A stretch of DNA of 64,000 nt from assembly GCF_000300335.1 (NCBI RefSeq), contig NZ_AMRM01000012.1, positions 81,623 through 145,622 on the forward strand, in the 5' to 3' direction. The translations under genes were made by a program, and so were the position numbers. The number at the start of each line of letters is the position of its first letter. Within the stretch, counting starts at the first letter, position 1. The notes below the pieces were generated by a model that saw only the letters and a list, made by a program, of their open reading frames with translations, was not told the DNA's origin and ran no database searches. Source of the DNA: Nitratireductor pacificus pht-3B (GTDB taxonomy: Bacteria > Pseudomonadota > Alphaproteobacteria > Rhizobiales > Rhizobiaceae). This document shows, piece by piece, positions 54,657 to 63,194 of the stretch.

Positions 54657-55351
54657 GCCGGCACCGCCGTCTCCAGCGCCGCCGTCTCGATGCGGCCCGA
54701 GCGCATGGAAACCTGGCGGGCGCAGCGCGCGGCCAGCGACGGATCGTGCGTGACGAGCACCAGCGAGGTGCCGCGTTCCTCCGCTTTGGCGAACAGGAGG
54801 TCAGCAATCTGCCGGCCGGTCGCCTGGTCGAGATTGCCGGTCGGTTCGTCGGCGATCAGGATGGCCGGGCGGGGCGCCAGGGCGCGCGCGATGGCGACGC
54901 GCTGCTGTTCGCCGCCCGACAATTCGCCGGGATAGTGGGTAAGCCGGTCGCTCAGCCCCACGGCGGCAAGCTCCGCCTCCGCCGCGCCGAACGGGTCGCG
55001 ATGGCCGGCCAGTTCCAGCGGCACGGCCACGTTCTCCAGCGCCGTCATGTTGGGGATGAGATGGAACGACTGGAACACGATGCCGATGGTCCGGCCCCGG
55101 AAGGCAGCGATGGCGTCCTCGCTGAGGCCGTTCAGCATCGTCCCGCCGACGCGGATCGTGCCGCTGTCCACCCGTTCCAGCCCGGCGATGACCATCAGCA
55201 GCGTCGACTTTCCGGATCCCGAGGGGCCGACGATCGCCGTCGACTGACCCGCTTCCACCGACAGGCTGATGCCCTTCAGGACATGCACGGAGGAGGCGCC
55301 CTCGCCCAGGGTCAACGACAGGTCTTCCAGTTCGATCACGGGTTCTGTCAC
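54653..55351 (-). CDS. ABC ATPase, YbbA/LolD-like
   Basis: A 232-residue ATPase of the MacB/LolD group. Walker A is GPSGSGKST, the Q-loop is VFQSFHLIPNMTALENV, the signature is LSGGEQQR, Walker B is ILIADEPTGNLD and the H-loop is VTHD. It is paired with the FtsX-like permease (4-base overlap) and divergent from the TesA-like esterase, as in the conserved ybbA/ybbP/tesA cluster. Confidence 0.92.
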   Translation of the reverse strand: MTEPVIELEDLSLTLGEGASSVHVLKGISLSVEAGQSTAIVGPSGSGKSTLLMVIAGLERVDSGTIRVGGTMLNGLSEDAIAAFRGRTIGIVFQSFHLIPNMTALENVAVPLELAGHRDPFGAAEAELAAVGLSDRLTHYPGELSGGEQQRVAIARALAPRPAILIADEPTGNLDQATGRQIADLLFAKAEERGTSLVLVTHDPSLAARCARQVSMRSGRIETAALETAVPA

Positions 55352-55432
55352 GGAAAAGACATCCTATATTGGGAGAAAGAGACGCGGCGATCGCACGGAC
55401 GGTTCGATCCCGGCAAATATGGGTTATCCCGC

Positions 55433-56104
55433 ATGGCATTCAAATCCTTTCCGCCGTTCCCGCCTTTCACAAAGATTTCATCCCTGTTCCTGGCGCTCAT
55501 CCTGTCGCTGGTTCTCGCCGGCGCGGCGCGCGCCGAACCCGTGCGCATCGTCGGTTTCGGCGACAGCCTGATGGCGGGTTACGGGCTCGGCCCCGGGGAA
55601 GCTTTCCCCGAAATGCTGGAGGACGCCCTGCGCGACGGCGGTGCCGACGTGACCGTGGCCAATGCCGGCGTCTCCGGCGATACGACGAGCGGCGGGTTGG
55701 CGCGCCTCGAATGGTCGGTTCCCGCCGAGGCGGACATCGTCATTCTCGAACTGGGCGCCAACGACATGCTGCGCGGCATTCCGCCCGCGTCCACCGAAAA
55801 AAATCTCGACGCCATCATCGAGAAACTGACCGGGCGCGGCCAGCGCGTGGTGCTCGCCGGCATGCTGGCGGCGCCCAATCTCGGACCCGACTATGCCGCC
55901 GCCTTCAACCCGATCTATCCGCGGCTCGCCGAGAAGCACGGCCTGACGCTGATCCCCTTCTTCCTCGACGGCGTCGCCGCCGAGACGGCGCTGCTCCAGT
56001 CCGACGGCATGCATCCCAACGCCGATGGCGTCGCCCGCATGGTCGAGCGCATGCTGCCGCTGATTCGCAAAACCATCGACGAGCAGAAGGAGGAAGAAGC
56101 CTAG
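55433..56104 (+). CDS. TesA-like arylesterase (SGNH hydrolase)
   Basis: A 223-residue periplasmic lipase/esterase. The signal peptide spans about residues 1-39 (ISSLFLALILSLVLAGAARA). SGNH blocks are FGDSLMAGYGL (Ser), VANAGVSGDTTSGGL (Gly), ELGANDMLRG (Asn) and SDGMHPNADG (Asp-His). This is TesA/thioesterase I architecture. The ribosome site before ATG 55433 is weak. It is divergent from ybbA with an 81-base gap. Confidence 0.92.
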   Translation: MAFKSFPPFPPFTKISSLFLALILSLVLAGAARAEPVRIVGFGDSLMAGYGLGPGEAFPEMLEDALRDGGADVTVANAGVSGDTTSGGLARLEWSVPAEADIVILELGANDMLRGIPPASTEKNLDAIIEKLTGRGQRVVLAGMLAAPNLGPDYAAAFNPIYPRLAEKHGLTLIPFFLDGVAAETALLQSDGMHPNADGVARMVERMLPLIRKTIDEQKEEEA

Positions 56105-56183
56105 ACCCCCACCAAGAAACCGCTTGCCCATGACGGTAATCGGTGATTCGCTGTCACTGACAGTACGATTCGAGGAGGTTGCC

Positions 56184-56783
56184 ATGCCGCGACTTTTCAC
56201 CGCCCTCGAGATCCCGCGTGACGCCGCATTGTCGCTGTCACTCCTGCGCGGGGGCCTCCCGGGAGCTCGCTGGATCGACGTCGAGAACTATCACCTGACC
56301 CTGCGTTTCTTTGGCGACATCGAAGGCCATGTGGCCGACGAGCTGGCCAATGCGCTCGACCGGGTTCGGCGTTCCTCTTTCACCATCAAACTTTCCGGCG
56401 TCGGCGCCTTCGGCCAGAAGAAGCCGCATTCCATCTGGGCCGGCGTGACCGCCTCGCCCGATCTGCACGCCCTGCAGGGCGAGATCGAGAGCATCTGCCG
56501 GCGGCTGCGCCTGCCGCCCGATCCCCGCAAGTTCACCCCGCATGTGACGCTCGCCCGGCTGAAGAACGCCAATCCGCTCGACGTCGCGGCCTATTTATCG
56601 GCGCGCGGCAATTTCGCTTCCACGCCCTTCACGGTCGGGCGCTTCGTGCTGATGTCGTCGCGCGCCTCGGTGGGCGGCGGACCCTATATCGTCGAGGAAG
56701 CCTGGCCGCTGCTGGGCAGCGAGAAGGATCGTCACTCCAGTCTGGCCAGCAGCGCCTCCGAGGCTTCGCGGATCATGTGGTAG
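56184..56783 (+). CDS. thpR: RNA 2',3'-cyclic phosphodiesterase (2H family)
   Basis: A 199-residue 2H phosphoesterase, formerly called 2'-5' RNA ligase. The two HxT motifs are YHLTLRF and PHVTLARL. The start MPRLFTALEIPRD and the RWIDVENYH lead-in are typical. GAGGAGG lies 6 bases before ATG 56184. The 3' end overlaps the convergent phosphatase gene by 52 bases. The C-terminal 20 residues in the overlap are extra relative to the usual family end. Confidence 0.9.
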   Translation: MPRLFTALEIPRDAALSLSLLRGGLPGARWIDVENYHLTLRFFGDIEGHVADELANALDRVRRSSFTIKLSGVGAFGQKKPHSIWAGVTASPDLHALQGEIESICRRLRLPPDPRKFTPHVTLARLKNANPLDVAAYLSARGNFASTPFTVGRFVLMSSRASVGGGPYIVEEAWPLLGSEKDRHSSLASSASEASRIMW

Positions 56784-57205
56784 ACCGCGGTGAAACCGTC
56801 GTCGCCGCCGTAATAGGGATCGGGGACGTCGGTCATCCCGCACCCCGCATGGTCGAGGAAGAGATGGACCCTGCCCGACGCGCCGGCCGGCGCGCGGGAG
56901 AGCAGGGTTCGGACATTGTCGCGATCCATGCCGAGAATGAGGTCGAAACGACTGAAATCGCCGGCCTGCACCTGGCGCGCCCGCTGGCCGGAGATGTCGA
57001 CCCCGAACCCCCGCGCGACCGCCACCGAGCGCGGGTCGGGCGGGTTGCCCACATGCCAGGCTCCGGTTCCCGCCGAATCGACGTTGAAGTCCGCCTCGCG
57101 TCCATGCGCGGCGGCGGTGCTGCGGAACACTCCTTCGGCAAGCGGCGAGCGGCAGATATTGCCGAGGCAGACGAACAGGATGGAGAAACGGGGCTTTGCG
57201 TTCAT
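56732..57205 (-). CDS. Low molecular weight protein-tyrosine phosphatase
   Basis: A 157-residue LMW-PTP. The P-loop CLGNICRSP (C-x5-R-S) is near the start and the general-acid Asp is in VPDPYYGG. It dephosphorylates tyrosine, often on capsule or exopolysaccharide kinases, though none is adjacent here. The start MNAKPRFSILFVCLGN is typical. It overlaps the end of thpR tail to tail. Confidence 0.93.
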   Translation of the reverse strand: MNAKPRFSILFVCLGNICRSPLAEGVFRSTAAAHGREADFNVDSAGTGAWHVGNPPDPRSVAVARGFGVDISGQRARQVQAGDFSRFDLILGMDRDNVRTLLSRAPAGASGRVHLFLDHAGCGMTDVPDPYYGGDDGFTAVYHMIREASEALLARLE

Positions 57206-57276
57206 GATAGGGGCGCTATGTTTCGTTCAGGACTACAGAATTGGCGCTGTAGATCGCGATACCATGGAGAGGCGCA

Positions 57277-57573
57277 ATGGCAAGGCAAAAGCTCGATCCC
57301 GCCGCGGCGAAGGCCGCGCTTCAGGACATCGACGGCTGGACGATCGCCGATGACGGCGCTTCCATCGCGCGCCGCTTCGTGTTCAGGAACTTCTCCGAGG
57401 CCTTCGCCTTCATGACGCGAAGCGCGCTTGTCGCCGAGAAGCTCAACCATCATCCCGACTGGTCGAATGTCTACAAGACTGTGGACGTGACGCTGTCCAC
57501 GCACGACGCGGGCGGCCTGACCGAGCTGGACTTCATGCTTGCAAAGGCGATGAACGGCTTCTCCGAGCCATAG
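57277..57573 (+). CDS. phhB: 4a-hydroxytetrahydrobiopterin dehydratase (PCD/DCoH)
   Basis: A 98-residue pterin-4a-carbinolamine dehydratase recycling the pterin cofactor of aromatic amino acid hydroxylases. The motif [20 protein letters not shown] followed by [13 protein letters not shown] contains the three catalytic histidines. Length is typical. No hydroxylase gene is in the window, and many bacteria keep phhB alone. Confidence 0.93.
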   Translation: MARQKLDPAAAKAALQDIDGWTIADDGASIARRFVFRNFSEAFAFMTRSALVAEKLNHHPDWSNVYKTVDVTLSTHDAGGLTELDFMLAKAMNGFSEP

Positions 57574-57634
57574 CCATTGCATTCGCGGCCCCCTCTTCCC
57601 ACATTTTTGCCGTCACCGGCACAGGATGGGCACG

Positions 57635-58018
57635 ATGATGGACGAAGCGAGAATCGGTGAAATCCTCGAACCGGTCGGCCCGGGAGAGAACGGGCGCCGC
57701 GAGGAGCGCGTGCGCGACAGGTTCTGGCACACGCTGAGGAAAGCCGCCCGCCAGGTTCCCTTCGTGGAGGAGCTGGTCGCCGGCTATTATTGCGCGCTGG
57801 ACAATGATTCGCCGCCGCGGGTGCGCGGAACGCTTCTTGCCGCGCTCGCCTATTTCGTCCTGCCGCTGGACCTGGTGCCGGATTTCCTGCTCGGCCTAGG
57901 CTTCACCGACGACATGGCGGTGCTCGCCGCCGCGCTCAACACGGTGCGCAAACACATCACGCCGGCACACCGCCTCGCCGCGAGGAAGGCGCTGTCCGAG
58001 GCCGATCCGGATCGGTGA
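57635..58018 (+). CDS. DUF1232 (YkvA-like) family protein
   Basis: A protein of about 127 residues with the DUF1232 core GTLLAALAYFVLPLDLVPDF followed by LLGLGFTDDMAVLAAALN, a membrane-associated hydrophobic motif with YxxxPxDxxPD. Function is unknown. ATGs at 57626, 57635 and 57638 are all in frame. 57635 has AGGA at the best distance (8 bases). It is probably its own unit after phhB. Confidence 0.85.
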   Translation: MMDEARIGEILEPVGPGENGRREERVRDRFWHTLRKAARQVPFVEELVAGYYCALDNDSPPRVRGTLLAALAYFVLPLDLVPDFLLGLGFTDDMAVLAAALNTVRKHITPAHRLAARKALSEADPDR

Positions 58019-58230
58019 CAGGTCAAACTCTCGCCTTTTTCATTCGTTTCAACCGTTCGCACGGGGTGTTCGCCGTTCCCTGCAAAACAGGGTAGGGTGA
58101 ATATCGGGGGCCGGCGCATGAAGGTCTTTTTGAGCGCTTCACGCTTTGGTAACCCAGATTAAGTAAAAATGAAGTGATCGGGGCTGAGGCGGATCAGCGT
58201 CGGAACACAGGAAAAAAGACGGTCAAGACG

Positions 58231-58731
58231 ATGCGCGGACTGATTTCGACACTTGTTCTCATTTGCACGATGGCGGCGGCAGGCCCGGCGCTGGCCCAGG
58301 CGACAGCCGTGGGGCAGCACCGCGACTGGGGCGTCTACAGCTACCAGGCTGGCAACGGCAAGGTGTGCTACGCCATGAGCGTGCCGAAGACGAAGGAGCC
58401 GTCCAGCCTCGACCACGGCGACATCTTCTTCTTCGTCAGCCAGAAGCCCGGACAGAACGTGGCCTATGAGCCGCAGTTCATCGCCAGCTACAATTTCCAG
58501 GACAGCTCCAAGGTGACCGCGACCGTCGGTGGCCGCTCCTTCACCCTGTTCACGCAGGGCAAGTCGGCCTGGCTGGAAAACGCTGCGGAGGAACCGCAGC
58601 TCATCGCCGCCATGAAGGCCGGCTCCGACATGAAGATCGGCGCCAAATCGGGACGCGGCAACGCCACCAGCTACACCTTCTCGCTGCTCGGCATCTCCGC
58701 CGCCCTCGACGCGATCAAGAGCTGCAAATAG
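58231..58731 (+). CDS. Invasion-associated locus B (IalB)-like secreted protein
   Basis: A 166-residue periplasmic or secreted protein: signal peptide (LISTLVLICTMAAAGPALAQ), then a beta-rich domain starting HRDWGVYSYQAGNGKVCYAM with the conserved DW and Cys. The second Cys (KSCK) is at the end, so a terminal-to-terminal disulfide is likely. The layout matches IalB-family proteins, but similarity to the Bartonella invasion protein is in fold and pattern only, so no role in invasion is implied. The upstream 200 bases are AT-richer and probably hold the promoter. Confidence 0.75.
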   Translation: MRGLISTLVLICTMAAAGPALAQATAVGQHRDWGVYSYQAGNGKVCYAMSVPKTKEPSSLDHGDIFFFVSQKPGQNVAYEPQFIASYNFQDSSKVTATVGGRSFTLFTQGKSAWLENAAEEPQLIAAMKAGSDMKIGAKSGRGNATSYTFSLLGISAALDAIKSCK

Positions 58732-58881
58732 CCTTCCGGCCGCGGTTTCGCCGTCACAGGTGACGGCGGCGGCCCGGCGTGGTATGAGCGGCGCGAATGA
58801 AAGGGCGACCCCGGTTTCGGAGCGTGTCGCCCGCAACGCGTTTGACCAACGCCCCGACCACGAACACCCGGACCGACACGC

Positions 58882-60108
58882 ATGGCCCTGACACTCGATC
58901 TCATCACGCCCGAAAGCCACGATCAGGTGCGGCCGCAGGCGGCTGCCGAGAAGAAATCCCTGATCGGCCTTTCGCGCGACGAGATGGCGGAGGCGCTTGT
59001 CGGCCTCGGCGTTCCTGAACGGCAAGCCCGGATGCGCGTGCGCCAGCTCTGGCACTGGCTGTATGTGCGCGGCGTTTCCGACTTTTCGCAGATGTTCAAC
59101 ATCTCGAAGGACCTGCGCGCCACGCTCGACGCCCACTGCACCATCGCCCGCCCGGAGATCGTCGAGGAACAGATCTCGCAGGACGGCACGCGCAAATGGC
59201 TGATGCGCTTTCCGCCGCGCGGTGCGGGCCGGCCGGTCGACGTGGAAACCGTCTACATCCCCGAGGAAGGACGCGGTACGCTGTGCATCTCCAGCCAGGT
59301 GGGCTGCACGCTGACCTGCACCTTCTGTCACACGGGAACCCAGAAGCTGGTGCGCAACCTGACGCCCGGCGAGATCCTGGAACAGCTCCTGGTCGCCCGC
59401 GACCGGCTGGGCGACTTCCCCGATGCCGACACGCCGGACGGAGCCATCGTCCCCGCCGAGGGCCGCAAGATCACGAACATCGTCATGATGGGCATGGGCG
59501 AGCCGCTCTACAATTTCGAGAACGTCAAGCAGGCCCTGCTGATCGCCTCGGACGGTGAAGGCCTGTCGCTGTCGAAGCGCCGCATCACCCTGTCCACCTC
59601 GGGCGTCGTGCCGGAGATCTACCGCACGGGCGAGGAGATCGGCGTCATGCTGGCGATCTCGCTGCACGCAGTCCGCGACGAGTTGCGCGACGTCCTGGTG
59701 CCGATCAACAGGAAGTATCCGCTGAAGGAGCTGCTCGACGCCTGCCGTGCCTATCCCGGCCTGTCGAACGCCCGGCGCATCACCTTCGAATATGTGATGC
59801 TGAAGGGCGTCAACGATTCGCTCGACGATGCGCGCGCGCTCGTCCGCCTCCTCAGGGGCATCCCGGCGAAGATCAACCTGATCCCGTTCAACCCCTGGCC
59901 GGGCAGCGACTATGAATGCTCCGACTGGGAGCAGATCGAGGAGTTCGCCGACCTGGTCAACAAGGCGGGTTACGCCTCGCCGATCCGCACGCCGCGCGGC
60001 CGCGACATCCTCGCCGCCTGCGGCCAGCTCAAGTCTGCCTCGGAGCGGATGAAGAAGACGGACCGTCTCAGGCTCGAAGCGATGATGATCTCCGGGCACG
60101 GCGAATAG
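58882..60108 (+). CDS. rlmN: Dual-specificity 23S rRNA/tRNA m2A methyltransferase RlmN
   Basis: A 408-residue radical-SAM methyltransferase modifying A2503 of 23S rRNA and A37 of some tRNAs. The cluster motif is CTLTCTFC (C-x3-C-x2-C). The two-cysteine mechanism needs a C-terminal Cys, visible in [21 protein letters not shown], the [15 protein letters not shown] stretch and LIPFNPWPG are diagnostic. Length is slightly above the usual 380-400. A hairpin repeat follows directly after the stop. Confidence 0.96.
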   Translation: MALTLDLITPESHDQVRPQAAAEKKSLIGLSRDEMAEALVGLGVPERQARMRVRQLWHWLYVRGVSDFSQMFNISKDLRATLDAHCTIARPEIVEEQISQDGTRKWLMRFPPRGAGRPVDVETVYIPEEGRGTLCISSQVGCTLTCTFCHTGTQKLVRNLTPGEILEQLLVARDRLGDFPDADTPDGAIVPAEGRKITNIVMMGMGEPLYNFENVKQALLIASDGEGLSLSKRRITLSTSGVVPEIYRTGEEIGVMLAISLHAVRDELRDVLVPINRKYPLKELLDACRAYPGLSNARRITFEYVMLKGVNDSLDDARALVRLLRGIPAKINLIPFNPWPGSDYECSDWEQIEEFADLVNKAGYASPIRTPRGRDILAACGQLKSASERMKKTDRLRLEAMMISGHGE

Positions 60109-60167
60109 AGCGTCTTGCCGCCGGGCGGAATCACCCGACGCCCGCACAAGCGCGGAGAAGCACCGAG
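60109..60167 (+). repeat. 59-bp intergenic hairpin repeat, copy B
   Basis: The homologue of 50351-50409, starting at the base after the rlmN stop codon. The inner stem is CGGGCG-GAAT-CACCCG (one mismatch) and most differences from copy A are transitions, several of them in paired positions. It ends about 6 bases before the convergent LysE gene. Confidence 0.65.
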
Positions 60168-60172
60168 CGGGT

Positions 60173-60814
60173 CTATCGCGCCTGCGCCGTCAGGATCTTC
60201 AGGGCGAAGGCGGAGAACACGCCGGCGAACAGATAGTCGACCACCCGCGTAACGCGCGGGCTCTTGCGCAGCAGCTGCGAGAAGGCGTCGGCGGCAAGAA
60301 CCATCGGCACGGTGACCGGCAGCGACAGCGGAATGAACAGAAGGCCGAGGAAGAACAGCTTGCCCGGCGCGTGCGGATCGCTTGCCGAGACGAACTGCGG
60401 CAGGAAGGTCATGAAGAACAGGATGATTTTCGGGTTCATCAGGTTGATGCCGAGGCCGGTCGCCCAGTTCTTGAACAGCGAACGCCCCGCATGCCCCTGC
60501 TTCTCCGGCGAGAAGGCCGAGCCGCGACGGATCGCCTGGAACGCCAGCCAGATCAGATAGCCCGCCCCGAACACCTTCAGCGCCAGGAACGCCTCGGGAG
60601 AGGCGACGATCAGCGCCGACAGGCCGAGCGCCACCAGCGCCGTGTGGATCATGATGCCCGTCATCGCGCCGAGCATGCAGGCAAAGCCCGCCGCCCTGCC
60701 CTGGCTCAGCGCCCGTCCGACGAACAGCGTCATGTCCGGTCCGGGCGTGATGGCGATGACGAGGGTGGCGAGCGCGAACTGCAGGATGATCGCGAAATCC
60801 GGAATGAAATCCAT
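60173..60814 (-). CDS. LysE family translocator
   Basis: A 213-residue six-helix exporter. The N-terminal signature ITPGPDMTLFVGRALSQGRA and the central GINLMNPKIILFFMTFLPQF place it in the LysE/RhtB family. The substrate is unknown. It is convergent with rlmN and unrelated in position to the tandem LysE pair at 38610-39843. Confidence 0.9.
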   Translation of the reverse strand: MDFIPDFAIILQFALATLVIAITPGPDMTLFVGRALSQGRAAGFACMLGAMTGIMIHTALVALGLSALIVASPEAFLALKVFGAGYLIWLAFQAIRRGSAFSPEKQGHAGRSLFKNWATGLGINLMNPKIILFFMTFLPQFVSASDPHAPGKLFFLGLLFIPLSLPVTVPMVLAADAFSQLLRKSPRVTRVVDYLFAGVFSAFALKILTAQAR

Positions 60815-60924
60815 GGCTGAGAACCCGGGCAGCGGTTGAAGCTGCCGGAAGCTAACGCATTTCGCGGCCGAGTGAAATCACCCCATCGCCGTATCGATGC
60901 GGGATTGGAGGGACCGACCGGCGG

Positions 60925-61959
60925 TCAGATGGTCTCGGTGACCTTCTTCAACTTGTCCGGCGTGTCGGGGTTCAGCCCGCGTTGCCGCGCCGCGCATTCG
61001 ATCAGCCGGTAATAGCCGACCAGCGACACCAGCGGATCGATGTGCCCATGGCCGGTGGTCGGCGTCTCGATGGTGAGCGGGCCCAGGTCGCGCGAGGAGA
61101 ATGCCGCAATCTGCGCGCCGAGGCCGCGCAGCTTGCCCAACCCTTCCGTGCTGGAGGCGAGCGCCGCGTCGTCCGGCACGAAGGCGATGATCGGAAACCC
61201 CTTGTCGACGAGCTGCATCGGCCCGTGCATCAGCTCGGCCAGCGAGAAGGCTTCCGCGTGGAGCTGCGCCGTTTCCTTGGCCTTCAGCGCGGCCTCCAGC
61301 GCGATCGCGAAGCCCGGCCCGCGGCCGGTCGTGTAGAGCGAGGAGGCATCGCCGATCAGCGGCAGGACGGGCTGCCAGTCCACGTCGCAGGCCGCGCGCA
61401 GCGCCTGCGGAAGGCGGGCGAGCGCGGCGCCCAGCGCCTCGCTGCGCGCCGCCGCCTGGGCGATGCCGGCAAGCGCCGCCGCCGAGGCGATGAAGCTCTT
61501 CGTCGCCGCCACGCTGCGCTCCGGGCCCGCATGGATCGGCAGGACGATGTCCGCCGCCCTGGCGAGCGGGCTGTCGGCGATGTTGACCACCGCCACCGTC
61601 ACCGCCCCGCCCTTGCTGGCTGCCTGCTGCGCGGCGATGATGTCCGGGCTGGCGCCCGACTGCGAGATCGTGATGTGCAGCGCCCGCTCCAGCTTCAGCG
61701 GCGCGTTGTAGACCGACGCCACCGAGGGACCGATCGACGCGACGGGCAGGCCGGCGTGGATCTCGAACAGATATTTGAAGAAGCTCGCCGCGTGGTCGGA
61801 CGAGCCGCGCGCCGACATGCTCACCACCGCCGGCTGCCGCTCGGCTATGACACGGCCGATCTCGGCGAAGGCCTGCGCCTCGCGGGAATACAACCGCTCC
61901 ACGGCGTCGGCGGCTTCGGCGGTTTCCTGGAACATCAGCGAGGGCGTGTCGGTCATCAT
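60925..61959 (-). CDS. SIS domain protein, GlmS C-terminal/AgaS-like
   Basis: A 344-residue sugar isomerase-fold protein with two SIS domains (VVSMSARGSSDHAASFFKYL with ITISQSGASPDIIAAQQAAS, and LYTTGRGPGFAIALEAALKA with ETAQLHAEAFSLAELMHGP). It lacks the glutamine amidotransferase domain, so it resembles amino-sugar-6-phosphate deaminase/isomerases. It is downstream of murQ by 39 bases in the same operon, which suggests it deaminates or isomerises the amino-sugar phosphate produced there. Confidence 0.88.
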   Translation of the reverse strand: MMTDTPSLMFQETAEAADAVERLYSREAQAFAEIGRVIAERQPAVVSMSARGSSDHAASFFKYLFEIHAGLPVASIGPSVASVYNAPLKLERALHITISQSGASPDIIAAQQAASKGGAVTVAVVNIADSPLARAADIVLPIHAGPERSVAATKSFIASAAALAGIAQAAARSEALGAALARLPQALRAACDVDWQPVLPLIGDASSLYTTGRGPGFAIALEAALKAKETAQLHAEAFSLAELMHGPMQLVDKGFPIIAFVPDDAALASSTEGLGKLRGLGAQIAAFSSRDLGPLTIETPTTGHGHIDPLVSLVGYYRLIECAARQRGLNPDTPDKLKKVTETI

Positions 61960-61998
61960 GCGTCTTTCGAGTGGAATGTTGCGATCGGGTCGGCCGGT

Positions 61999-62898
61999 TC
62001 AGCCATTGTTGTCGAGTTCGGCGAAAGCTCTGTGAAGGTCGCCGCCATTGCGGTCGAGCGCCGCCATGGCGTCCTCGGGCGAAAGCCCGCGCACCACCAG
62101 CACCGCCGGCTTGACGTGGAAGCCGGTCTTGCCGAGCGCATCGAGCGCCGCCTCTTCGCCGCAGTCCGCCACCTGCATCAGCATGGCGATGGCGCGTCGC
62201 TTCAGTTTCTGGTTCGAGGGGATCATGTCGACCATCAGTCCGCGATAGACCCTGCCGAGCCGCATCATGATCGCCGTGGAGAACAGGTTCATGGCGATCT
62301 TCTGGCTGGTGCCGGCGGCCATGCGCGTCGATCCGGCCAGCACTTCCGGCCCGGTCTCCAGCAGGACGCCGATCTCGGCGCGGTCGAGCAGCGCGGCGCC
62401 CGGATTGTTGGCGAGACCGATGGTCAGCGCGCCGCGCCCGCGCGCCTCGTCGATCGCGGCGAGCGTGTAGGGCGTGCTGCCGCTGGCGGCCAGCCCGACC
62501 ACCACGTCGCCGGCACGGCAGTCCAGCCCGGCAATCGCGGCGCGGCCCGCATCCTCGTCGTCCTCGGCGCTCTCGCGCGCCTCCGCCATGCTCGCCTCGC
62601 CGCCGGCCAGAAGGAAAGCCGAGCGCTCCTCGGGCCAGCCGAATGTCGGATAGAGCTCGATCCCGTCGAGCATCGCGATGCGCCCAGAAGTGCCGGCCCC
62701 GACATAGACCAGGCGGCTCTGCGGATCGGCCAGACGCGCCGCGGCGGCCTCGACGGCGCGGTCGAGCGCCGGGAGGGCCGCGCGGACGGCGGAAAGCGCC
62801 GCCTCCTGCCCCTCCAGCATCGCCGTCAGCATGCCGCCGGCGCTAAGGGTCTCCAGGTCGCGATAGGCGAGGCTCGAACGTTCGGTGGGCGTGGTCAT
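61999..62898 (-). CDS. murQ: N-acetylmuramic acid 6-phosphate etherase
   Basis: A 299-residue SIS-domain etherase splitting MurNAc-6-phosphate into GlcNAc-6-phosphate and lactate in cell-wall recycling. Signatures are LVYVGAGTSGRIAMLDGIEL and GSTRMAAGTSQKIAMNLFST. The catalytic Glu is expected in the LYPTFG/EL region. ATG 62898 gives the standard 300-residue length. It forms an operon with the SIS protein and is divergent from a GntR-UTRA regulator. Confidence 0.93.
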   Translation of the reverse strand: MTTPTERSSLAYRDLETLSAGGMLTAMLEGQEAALSAVRAALPALDRAVEAAAARLADPQSRLVYVGAGTSGRIAMLDGIELYPTFGWPEERSAFLLAGGEASMAEARESAEDDEDAGRAAIAGLDCRAGDVVVGLAASGSTPYTLAAIDEARGRGALTIGLANNPGAALLDRAEIGVLLETGPEVLAGSTRMAAGTSQKIAMNLFSTAIMMRLGRVYRGLMVDMIPSNQKLKRRAIAMLMQVADCGEEAALDALGKTGFHVKPAVLVVRGLSPEDAMAALDRNGGDLHRAFAELDNNG

Positions 62899-62939
62899 GG
62901 CGCACTCATCGGCTGGCTGGCGGGATCGAGGCCATTTAT

Positions 62940-62956
62940 ATACCAGTTTAATACCA
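62940..62956. promoter_or_regulatory. Predicted operator in the murQ/GntR divergent region
   Basis: ATACCA occurs twice in direct orientation 11 bases apart (62940-62945 and 62951-62956), i.e. TGGTAT on the murQ-coding strand. TGGT-type half-sites are typical of NagR/DasR-like GntR regulators of amino-sugar genes. The AT-rich context suggests it overlaps the promoter. Confidence 0.5.
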
Positions 62957-63194
62957 AATCCTATAGGCAATATGATCCCGTAATCAGTGCCTGTTCCGGG
63001 AAAACCAGAGAATCCACGGTTTTCCTGGTGAATCTGCCCTTCCTGAAAACCTGAAACGCTTGTTGAGCGCAGCTTTCTTGAACCTTCCGGCAAACTGGTC
63101 GATAATTGGCTTTACGCTCCGGCCGAACCAGCCGCGGTTCTGTCCGGGACCGCCACCCTCAGGAAACCGCATTGCCCACAGATCAAGGCCCGTC

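Noticed and set aside
52074..54935. Plus-strand open frame of about 950 codons opposite the FtsX-like permease
   Set aside because: It is antisense of a clear permease, and its composition is typical of shadow frames (Arg/Asp/Gln/His-rich).
58231..58731. A true invasion factor
   Set aside because: The IalB-like pattern is widespread in non-pathogenic Hyphomicrobiales, and no other virulence context is present.
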